From: a virus
Virus record (IMG/VR): IMGVR_UViG_3300006922_000034
Coordinates: 1-52,491 of that record
Direction: 5' to 3' (one strand)
Length of the DNA stretch: 52,491 nt
Shown here piece by piece: positions 1 through 6,156 of this stretch. The translations under genes and the position numbers were made by a program. Each line of letters starts with the position of its first letter. The stretch's first letter is position 1. The notes below the pieces were generated by a model. That model was not told the origin of the DNA and ran no database searches. It saw only the letters and a program-made list of their open reading frames with translations.

Positions 1-61
1 CGTTCCTTCGGTTCTATTACCTACTTCCGTCGTCGCTCTACATTTAGAGTGGCGATGAACG
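1..61 (-). ncRNA. Glutamine (glnA-type) riboswitch aptamer, second of a tandem pair
   Basis: Read on the minus strand, this segment has the parts of a glnA/Downstream-peptide aptamer. A closing stem pairs CGUUC with GAACG. An upper hairpin CUCUA-AAUG-UAGAG follows, with an outer UCG/CGA pairing. Then come the core string CGGAAGUAGG, a short P3 stem GGU...ACC, and the 3' core CGAAGGAACG. The two core strings and the three-helix order agree with what I know of the glutamine riboswitch family from cyanobacteria and marine metagenomes. The regulated gene must lie to the left of the window, so whether it acts on transcription or translation cannot be seen. Family recognition is from memory, not from a covariance-model search. 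Confidence 0.82.
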
Positions 62-68
62 AATGTGG

Positions 69-126
69 CGTTCCTTCGTCAGAATTGACTACTTCCGTCC
101 ACTGCTACATTTAGAGTGAATGAACG
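69..126 (-). ncRNA. Glutamine (glnA-type) riboswitch aptamer, first of a tandem pair
   Basis: This is the promoter-proximal copy. On the minus strand it shows the closing stem CGUUC/GAACG, a P2 arm with inner CUA-AAUG-UAG, the core string GGACGGAAGUAG, a P3 hairpin GUCA-AUUC-UGAC and the 3' core CGAAGGAACG. Stem sequences differ from the second copy while pairing is kept (P3 is GUCA/UGAC here and GGU/ACC there), which supports RNA structure rather than a simple DNA duplication. The linker between the copies is only 7 nt (62-68). Confidence 0.82.
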
Positions 127-147
127 ATGTAATTTGCATTACAATAT

Positions 148-155
148 TATTTATC
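148..155 (-). promoter_or_regulatory. T4-type late promoter in front of the tandem riboswitch
   Basis: The minus strand reads GATAAATA. By T4 spacing (octamer at -13 to -6) transcription would start near 142, about 16 nt before the first aptamer. It therefore drives the riboswitch leader and the unseen gene to the left, not gp23, which lies upstream. Confidence 0.7.
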
Positions 156-180
156 AATGTATTATGAAATACCAGTCAAA

Positions 181-206
181 AAAAAGGACTCCTGAGAGTC
201 CTTTTT
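181..206. terminator. Strong intrinsic terminator after gp23
   Basis: An 11-bp stem (181-191 with 196-206) closes a CTGA loop. The A-rich left arm and T-rich right arm give a U-run on either strand, so it can act in both directions. It sits 40 bp past the gp23 stop codon and before the late promoter at 148-155, so it separates the capsid transcript from the riboswitch transcript. Confidence 0.88.
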
Positions 207-247
207 AATGTTTCGGTTAGAAACTGTTCTAATAAGTCTTTTAAGGC

Positions 248-1393
248 TTACTGGAATGCAACGTTGGACAATGTAATTGCATCAACGTAATCTGCCGCGT
301 TACCCAATGAACTTGCTGTGTTAGTAAGTTCTTTGTAACCATATCTTGTCATAAATGACACTACTGGTTCAAATGTGCTTGGGTCCATTACTGGGCCTGT
401 GCTCATTAATGGGATATAAGGACAATAGAATGCTGGAGCATCAGTTTCGCTTGATCCTTTGTAACCAACTAGTACTTTAGTACCGTCAGCCGCATAGTTA
501 TCTACGAATACTTTGATTGTTCCGTTTAAAGTTCCAACAAACTTAGTGTTTGTAGGTGCTTCAAATGAACCTTCTGTTGTTCTTGCGAATGTTGAAGTTG
601 ACGCACTTTGTAGGATTGTCAATGCTTCAGGTGATACAACGATATAGTTACCAGCACCACGTCTTGTTCTAGCCGCGATTCTGTTAGCCGCTCTGTTGAT
701 CTCAATAGCCAATATAGCATGTCTGTCACCAACGTATGTAGGTGTTCCAGTTACTGTATTTGCTGTAAAGTCAAGTGTTGTACCTGCGCCAGCAAGAGTT
801 CTTAGTGAACCGATAATTTCTTGGTCGATTTCAACTACGATTTCTTGTGCTAATGCCTGCATAATTTCTGCTTCAACGTCAACGCCGTGCATAGATTCTG
901 CATCTTGAGCCGCCTCAAAAGTCCATCTTGCTGATAACCTTCTGGTTTTCGCTTCAACAGTTTCTTTTAAGATTTGAATGCTCATTTTTCTACCTGGGTT
1001 ACCCTCAGCCGCCGCTGTAGCGTCTGGAGATCCAGCATATGTAGAAGCAAGTTTGAAAGGACTTAAAGCCTCATCACCTGCTGTTGCTCCACCACCAGTT
1101 TCAGAATATCTGACTCTTAGTGTATGGATTTGCCCTACTGGGCCAGTCATTGGTTGTACACCAACTAGTTCGTTTGCGATTACGGAAGGCATAACCCTTC
1201 TAATCAAAGGTAACATAACCTTGTTTAATGTTGCTACTGAACCAGCACCTGTGGCACCTGCTGTTGCGGCCTCTGACAAATGTCTCTTTGTATTTTCGAG
1301 GACGACATCTAAAGAAGATTTTCTGTTTCCAGATAAGCCTTCAAGCAAAGCATCTTTAGTTGCTGACCAGTTGCTTTCAAATAAGTTCGCCAT
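248..1393 (-). CDS. 23: Major capsid protein gp23
   Basis: 381 residues. Builds the hexameric shell of the T4-like head. Recognised by overall sequence (for example RRGAGNYIVVSPEAL and the C-terminal PVVSFMTRYGY segment) and by its place after genes 20, 67, 21 and 22. The N-terminus looks like a cleaved propeptide. The best match to the T4 prohead protease rule (L/I-X-E) is L39-S40-E41, with the small-residue run AATAGATGAG after it, which would leave a mature protein of about 340 residues. The start is supported by AGGAG seven bases upstream. The gap to gp22 is 15 bp, so it is probably cotranscribed with 22 and 21. A strong terminator follows it. Confidence 0.93.
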   Translation of the reverse strand: MANLFESNWSATKDALLEGLSGNRKSSLDVVLENTKRHLSEAATAGATGAGSVATLNKVMLPLIRRVMPSVIANELVGVQPMTGPVGQIHTLRVRYSETGGGATAGDEALSPFKLASTYAGSPDATAAAEGNPGRKMSIQILKETVEAKTRRLSARWTFEAAQDAESMHGVDVEAEIMQALAQEIVVEIDQEIIGSLRTLAGAGTTLDFTANTVTGTPTYVGDRHAILAIEINRAANRIAARTRRGAGNYIVVSPEALTILQSASTSTFARTTEGSFEAPTNTKFVGTLNGTIKVFVDNYAADGTKVLVGYKGSSETDAPAFYCPYIPLMSTGPVMDPSTFEPVVSFMTRYGYKELTNTASSLGNAADYVDAITLSNVAFQ

Positions 1394-1408
1394 TTTTTAA
1401 CTCCTAAT

Positions 1409-2521
1409 TTATTTTGAAAGTCCGGCTAGTTTACGGATCATATCTATTTCTACTACATCATCCGCACTCTTGTCATCGGCTTCTGTAATAACAGTCGCCT
1501 TATCGCCAGTGTGTTCACTGACAACGGATTCTGACAATGTCTTCTTTGCTCTTGGTGTTTCACCATCTAAAACTGAAGGCAAGTACTTGTTAAAGGACTC
1601 TTCCAGTTTCTCAGTTTTAACACTTTCAAGTAAGTCTGACATAATTTCTTTCTTCTCTTTACCTAATGGTGCCATAAGTTCATTTAATGTTTCTTTACGA
1701 TTCATTTGATCTTGTGCAATCCTTAATTTAGACTCTACAAGTTTAGTTGCTTCGTCTTTCTCAGCAATTTCTTGCTTAGATTCATTAAGTCTTGATTCCA
1801 TTTCAGTAATTTGTTTTTGTATTTTCTTGATTTCTTTTGCTTCATTCAAGTGGCTCATGCCAAATTCATTTGCAAATGCTTCAAAAATTCTGCGACCGAA
1901 GTCATTTTCACGAGCTTTAGTAATATCATCACGGAAAGATTTAACTTCATTAACAATTACACCATTAACAACGTTTTCAACTTTGTCTGCGGCTTTCTTA
2001 ATAAAGTCTTTCTTGGCTTCTGCTAATTGCTTCTTGCCTTCTCTTACCATTTTAACTTTTTGTTCTACTAAAGATTTTTTATCTTCGTGGAACTCAGATA
2101 GTTCAGTTGCTAATTGCTCTGCTACAAAATTATCTAATTTTGCAACATGCTCACTAGTTCTATCTCTATCTGCTCTAAGTTCTTTAACTTCCTTTGCAAC
2201 CATTTCAGTTACAAATTTATCAAGTACTTTAGAGTGCTCACTAATTGCTTTGTGATACTTTACTCGATCACTTGCTAGGGCAGTTTTTTCTTCTGCAATA
2301 GCGGAAATTTCTGCTTCAACTTTTTCAGAAATAAAGTTGTCAACTGCTTCTACGATTTGACTTTTGTCATGATCGTATCGCTGTGCAAACTCTTCTCTAA
2401 GTTCCGCAGTAAGTTCTTCTCTTGCTTCAGAAATTTTACCTTCCCAGGCTTCTTGAAGAGCAGACTTAACATCTTCTGTTAATTCCGCGTTCTCAAGTAG
2501 TTCTGTAAAATTCACTGTCAT
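1409..2521 (-). CDS. 22: Prohead core scaffold gp22
   Basis: 370 residues, rich in Glu, Lys and Ala, with long predicted coiled coil from about residue 20 to 270. That is expected of the main scaffold around which gp23 assembles and which gp21 later digests. The N-terminus (MTVNFTELLENAELTEDV) and the C-terminal IDMIRKLAGL tail are as I recall them in marine T4-like gp22 proteins. It is longer than T4 gp22 (about 270 residues). It lies between protease 21 and capsid 23 with 13- and 15-bp gaps. Identification rests on composition plus strict synteny. Confidence 0.87.
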   Translation of the reverse strand: MTVNFTELLENAELTEDVKSALQEAWEGKISEAREELTAELREEFAQRYDHDKSQIVEAVDNFISEKVEAEISAIAEEKTALASDRVKYHKAISEHSKVLDKFVTEMVAKEVKELRADRDRTSEHVAKLDNFVAEQLATELSEFHEDKKSLVEQKVKMVREGKKQLAEAKKDFIKKAADKVENVVNGVIVNEVKSFRDDITKARENDFGRRIFEAFANEFGMSHLNEAKEIKKIQKQITEMESRLNESKQEIAEKDEATKLVESKLRIAQDQMNRKETLNELMAPLGKEKKEIMSDLLESVKTEKLEESFNKYLPSVLDGETPRAKKTLSESVVSEHTGDKATVITEADDKSADDVVEIDMIRKLAGLSK

Positions 2522-2534
2522 AGTAGTCTCCTAC

Positions 2535-3158
2535 TTATATTTTTAATTCGTTGATGAAACCAGTGATTGCTTTCATCAAGTGTTTCTCTGCACTTTTATC
2601 ATGTGTTAATGCAGAAGCAGTCTCAAACATTTGAGCGCCGCCTCGCATATTAAATAAACTCTCATATATAGTTTTTGGATAGGCATCAGGTGCACTTGGT
2701 TGTGCCACAATGTCCACTGTTACAATATCAAAGTCGCTGACCTGTCCACTTCCGCCGACATTTCCGCTACCTCTACTGCTTACACCAAGATTTGCTCCTG
2801 CAGTTAATAATGCTCTTGCTATATTACCCATCGGTGTATCTATAATTTTAAGTTTTCCAAGACCGTTTGCATCTTCACAATACATGTCAGTAATTATATG
2901 ACTAACACGGTCTAAATTTATTTGTAATTCTTCAGGGTGATCTAACTCACCCATCACAGTCTCGCCTTTTGACAAACGAGTCTTTACACTATCAACAGCC
3001 TTTTGTATCTCATCCTTGGGATATACTCTACCATTTTGGTTTTTTACATCACCTTGAATGAATAAACCAGCCATAAATAAGTCTTTACCATCTTTGGATT
3101 CCATTACCTGGACTCCAGATTGCTCAGGACTTAAATATTCGTATAGTTTATTGGCCAT
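2535..3158 (-). CDS. 21: Prohead core protease gp21
   Basis: 207 residues. Serine protease of the T4 gp21 family that processes scaffold and capsid proteins inside the prohead. The family landmarks are present: an early FIQGDVKNQNGRVYP segment, the histidine in GELDHPEEL and the serine block LGVSSRGSGNV, followed by DFDIVTVDIVAQPSAPDA. The length agrees with T4 gp21 (about 212). AGGAG lies upstream of the start. It is in the conserved slot between the core proteins and gp22, consistent with the LSE cleavage motif in gp23. Confidence 0.93.
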   Translation of the reverse strand: MANKLYEYLSPEQSGVQVMESKDGKDLFMAGLFIQGDVKNQNGRVYPKDEIQKAVDSVKTRLSKGETVMGELDHPEELQINLDRVSHIITDMYCEDANGLGKLKIIDTPMGNIARALLTAGANLGVSSRGSGNVGGSGQVSDFDIVTVDIVAQPSAPDAYPKTIYESLFNMRGGAQMFETASALTHDKSAEKHLMKAITGFINELKI

Positions 3159-3183
3159 TGTTTACTCCTATCAGTAAAAAGAC

Positions 3184-3975
3184 TTACGCCTTTTTAGGTT
3201 CAACGTTAATGTTGTCTGATGGTGTGTGATCTTTAGCAGATTCGCCTTTTACGCCATCGCTACCGTCATTTATAACTGGTGCTTTAACGTCGTTACCAAC
3301 TTTAGTAGGTGCTGGCATTTTCATACCATCTTTAGAATCTTCGTCTCCGCCTTTTGGATCTGCAACTTTATCTGAAAGTTTAGTTGCTTCTTCAACAACT
3401 TCTTCAGAATCAGCAATTTCTTCGTCTAGATCATATTCAACTGATTCTAGATCAAGTTCGTCGCCCATTTCGTCTGCGTCCATTTCTGCTTCTTCGCCGT
3501 CTTCCATGTCGCCTTCTTCGTCTGCTAACAATTTTTCGAATTCTGCTTTTAATTCTTCAAGTTCGTCCTCAAGATCGTCGACTTTATCTTCTAAGTCGCC
3601 TTCTTCTTTTGGCTCGTCTTCTTCTTCGTCTGCTTCAAAAGTATCTGCTTCGATTTCTTCTTCATCAGCTCTAATTTCATCTTCTAAAGATGCAGTTTGA
3701 TCGATTTCTTCTTCTACTGCTTCTTCTTCAGTTTCAGCAGTTTCTTCTACTGCTTCTTCTTCTGATTCTTCTGATTCCTCAACTGCTTCTTCTTCTGACT
3801 CAGTTGCTTCTTCAACTTCTTCTGCATCTGCTGATGAATCTTCATCTAAAATGTTTTCATATTCAGCTCTTGCTTTTGCAACAACATACTCATGAAGCAT
3901 TTCTTCTGCTTTTTCATTCTCTTCAGCAAGGAGAAGTTCAAGAATTTCTTCTAATTTGTTTCTTGATTCTGACAT
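3184..3975 (-). CDS. Highly acidic prohead core-like protein in the gp68 position
   Basis: 263 residues, about a third of them Glu or Asp. A low-complexity region at about residues 50-110 has imperfect EEAVEE/SEESEEE/ETEEE repeats. The position between gp67 and gp21 is that of T4 gene 68, a prohead core protein, but T4 gp68 is only about 141 residues and I see no clear sequence match. The role as a core component is therefore inferred from position and charge. I chose the Met at 3975 over the one four codons upstream (3987), because the best ribosome site (GGAG, six bases before the ATG) overlaps the longer version. The C-terminal half is richer in Lys, Asp and Gly. Confidence 0.7.
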   Translation of the reverse strand: MSESRNKLEEILELLLAEENEKAEEMLHEYVVAKARAEYENILDEDSSADAEEVEEATESEEEAVEESEESEEEAVEETAETEEEAVEEEIDQTASLEDEIRADEEEIEADTFEADEEEDEPKEEGDLEDKVDDLEDELEELKAEFEKLLADEEGDMEDGEEAEMDADEMGDELDLESVEYDLDEEIADSEEVVEEATKLSDKVADPKGGDEDSKDGMKMPAPTKVGNDVKAPVINDGSDGVKGESAKDHTPSDNINVEPKKA

Positions 3976-4095
3976 TGTGGTCTCCATTTGAAAATTATTT
4001 TACAGGTCACAGATATAGTCATCCGTGATACTGCTTGTTTAGTACTTAGTGGTATGTTGTGTTTTTATGTTAAAAACGGTGTGAATCTGATCATT

Positions 4096-4107
4096 TTGAT
4101 CAAAATT
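4096..4107. repeat. 12-bp perfect palindrome in a leader region
   Basis: TTTTGATCAAAA is a perfect inverted repeat in the 190-bp gap between gp67 and the acidic core gene. It is just downstream of the late-promoter-like octamer at 4127-4134 on the minus strand. It could form a short hairpin in the 5' leader or bind a dimeric protein. No T-run follows, so it is not a clear terminator. Confidence 0.35.
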
Positions 4108-4126
4108 GATGTATTTTACTATTATA

Positions 4127-4134
4127 TTTATTTA
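4127..4134 (-). promoter_or_regulatory. Possible late promoter for the acidic protein-21-22-23 unit
   Basis: The minus strand reads AATAAATA, one base off the GATAAATA form seen at the other late sites. It lies in the only sizeable gap of the capsid cluster, about 150 bp before the acidic core gene, with a predicted start near 4121. Weaker evidence than for the GATAAATA sites because AT-rich matches are common. Confidence 0.45.
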
Positions 4135-4165
4135 ATCCTTAAAAAGGATAAACTAGTATAAAACT

Positions 4166-4363
4166 TTAAATACCTGCCTGTGTAGGGTTAGCATACATTA
4201 CTTTTTGGAACTTTGCATGTTCCAAATCTTCTGCACGTTTAATTTCTTTTGCTTTTCTTAATTTACCTAATGCTTCTAATGTAAGTTTAGGAGACCTAGA
4301 ATCCTCTTCGTTTCTTTTAACGAATTCGTCAAATTCAGGATTGTAAAATTCTACTAGTCTCAT
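4166..4363 (-). CDS. 67: Prohead core protein gp67-like
   Basis: 65 residues, basic and helical. It begins MRLVEFYNPEFDEFV and contains LTLEALGKLRKAKEIKRAE. T4 gp67 is a small (80-residue) prohead core protein encoded directly after portal gene 20. This gene has the same place, and its first base overlaps the last base of gp20 (TAATG-type coupling). The identification comes from position, size and the N-terminal motif shared with marine T4-like phages. Its precise role in core assembly is taken from T4. Confidence 0.72.
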   Translation of the reverse strand: MRLVEFYNPEFDEFVKRNEEDSRSPKLTLEALGKLRKAKEIKRAEDLEHAKFQKVMYANPTQAGI

Positions 4364-6087
4364 TATATCTCCGTAGTACCAGGTGGAACTTCTGCTCCAG
4401 TACCAGGTACATCAGTATTTATGCCTAAGTCACCTTCTGGAGCATCTTCTATTCCAGGAACTGCCGCAGGGTCTAACTCAGTATCTAAATTTACCGCCGC
4501 ATCTGAATCAGGTCTTACTCCGATATTTCTTAAATCCATATTCTTAGAATCGTCAACAAATTTTCTATAGTCGTTCTCTTTACGCCATAGTGCTTCATTA
4601 TCTTTCATTTCATCTTCTGATAAACCGAGATATTTCTTCATTTTAAATTGATTTGCTAAGTGTGGACTAGCGGCCAATGTGTTATACAAATTCGCTCTTT
4701 CTGTATCTAATTGTAAATCTCTATAAGAACTAAAGTTCATTGGTTTATTAAATGTAATAAAGAACTCTGAGGAATCTATCTCAATACCTCTGTGTTTTAA
4801 AAACATTTTAAACTCTGTATCCATATCTTCTTGTATTTGCTTTTGCAGTCTTTCAACATATCTAGCAAATCTATATTCTTGAATATATGCAATACCAACT
4901 TTACCGTCATTATAAACACTACTTCCGTCTTCTGGTCCAGTTGGTAAGTAAGAACTTGGAACTCTTAGTCCTCTTAATAGTTTATTATTAAAGTATCTTA
5001 AATCGTCTATTTGTCCTAGGTTTTCACCGCCTGGTAAAGTATCAACTTTAGAACCTCTACCGTCTGCCGTTTGTGCAAAGAAGTAGTCTTCTAACATACT
5101 CATAGGGTTATAGGCCGAATCTGCAACACTAGTGCCGTCTGACTTCTTATTAGGCACACGTTTTTGTTGTACTTCATATTTGACTTGTTCTAAATACTGT
5201 CTTGCTTTGTGAGGTGGCATATTACCAACATCAATCATAAACACACGTCTTTCAGGTGCTCTATGTACCCTATATATAATAATAGAGTCTTCTAATAATT
5301 CTTTTTGTTTAAATACTTTAAATATAGGCTCTAGAATACTAATTCCAAAAGGCCAACTATGGTCCATGCCCTCTGTTAAACTTACATGTACAACATGTTC
5401 TGCATCTACAGGAACACCTTGATCAACACCATCTATTGCTCCAGTCATATAATTACCTGCTTGACTGTTTACAGAGCTCATTGCCGCATTTAATCCTTGT
5501 CCGCCTCCATAAGGTCTACTATGTAGAGCCGCTGGATTAGTTGCTATAAGTTCTTCAAAGTTAGGTGCTAATTGTTTAACAAAATATGTTTCAATTTTTT
5601 TACCATCAGATTCGTTTACTACAACTTTCTCTATATTTGCAGGATCTGTCCAGTATAATTTAAATGTTTCAGGGTCTCTAATAAAGAATTGATCACCGTA
5701 TTTTATAGTACTACGGAATATTCTAAATGCTCTTTTATGTAATTCGTTGAGTCTACACCATTGAGTTAATGTTTTACTTAATATCTTTTGTTCTGTATCA
5801 GTTGGATCAGTTGTATAGTTTAATTCAAATGGTAATCCACCATAATCATCTTCCTGTGTACCAAATTCTGCAATAGTATCAAGAGCGGCATTAATCTCTA
5901 AATCGTTATCCATTTGATCGTACTGGATATATCGCATAAGTCTATTAGGACTTCCTGCATATACTTCAGGTAGCCAACTGGCATATCTGCTGGTTGCGGC
6001 ACCGACACCACGTTCAGAATTGTTGCTTTGAACATTAAGTGGTAGTCCACTGTTATCAACAGATGTAAAGTATTTTTTCCAACTCAT
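4363..6087 (-). CDS. 20: Portal vertex protein gp20
   Basis: 574 residues, close to the T4 length (524). Forms the dodecameric portal through which DNA is packaged and to which the neck attaches. Family segments are clear: ASWLPEVYAGSPNRLMRYIQYDQMDNDLEINAALDTIAEF (about residues 37-76), YRVHRAPERRVFMIDVGNMPPHKA in the middle, and LPGGENLGQIDDLRYFNNKLLRGLRVPSSYL after it. This is the gene commonly used as a marker for marine T4-like phages. A late promoter (6117-6124) sits 30 bp upstream, with AAGGAA as the ribosome site. gp67 follows with a one-base overlap. Confidence 0.95.
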   Translation of the reverse strand: MSWKKYFTSVDNSGLPLNVQSNNSERGVGAATSRYASWLPEVYAGSPNRLMRYIQYDQMDNDLEINAALDTIAEFGTQEDDYGGLPFELNYTTDPTDTEQKILSKTLTQWCRLNELHKRAFRIFRSTIKYGDQFFIRDPETFKLYWTDPANIEKVVVNESDGKKIETYFVKQLAPNFEELIATNPAALHSRPYGGGQGLNAAMSSVNSQAGNYMTGAIDGVDQGVPVDAEHVVHVSLTEGMDHSWPFGISILEPIFKVFKQKELLEDSIIIYRVHRAPERRVFMIDVGNMPPHKARQYLEQVKYEVQQKRVPNKKSDGTSVADSAYNPMSMLEDYFFAQTADGRGSKVDTLPGGENLGQIDDLRYFNNKLLRGLRVPSSYLPTGPEDGSSVYNDGKVGIAYIQEYRFARYVERLQKQIQEDMDTEFKMFLKHRGIEIDSSEFFITFNKPMNFSSYRDLQLDTERANLYNTLAASPHLANQFKMKKYLGLSEDEMKDNEALWRKENDYRKFVDDSKNMDLRNIGVRPDSDAAVNLDTELDPAAVPGIEDAPEGDLGINTDVPGTGAEVPPGTTEI

Positions 6088-6116
6088 TTATTAATTTCCT
6101 TAATAGTATATTACAC

Positions 6117-6124
6117 TATTTATC
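6117..6124 (-). promoter_or_regulatory. T4-type late promoter for gp20
   Basis: The minus strand reads GATAAATA. The predicted start at about 6111 gives a leader of about 24 nt before the gp20 ATG, containing AAGGAA. It lies in the gap after the tape-measure gene. Confidence 0.75.
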
Positions 6125-6156
6125 AGGAGTTGTCAACTATTTTGTGGGATATTGAA

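Noticed and set aside
1-128. CRISPR or simple DNA repeat explanation for the paired segments at the left end
   Set aside because: Only two units with a 7-nt linker, differing in stems with compensating changes. They fit RNA aptamers and not CRISPR repeats.
3384-4028. Plus-strand leucine/serine-rich open frames opposite the acidic core gene
   Set aside because: They are the antisense of a Glu/Asp codon-rich gene (GAA/GAT give TTC/ATC), without ribosome sites or recognisable protein character.
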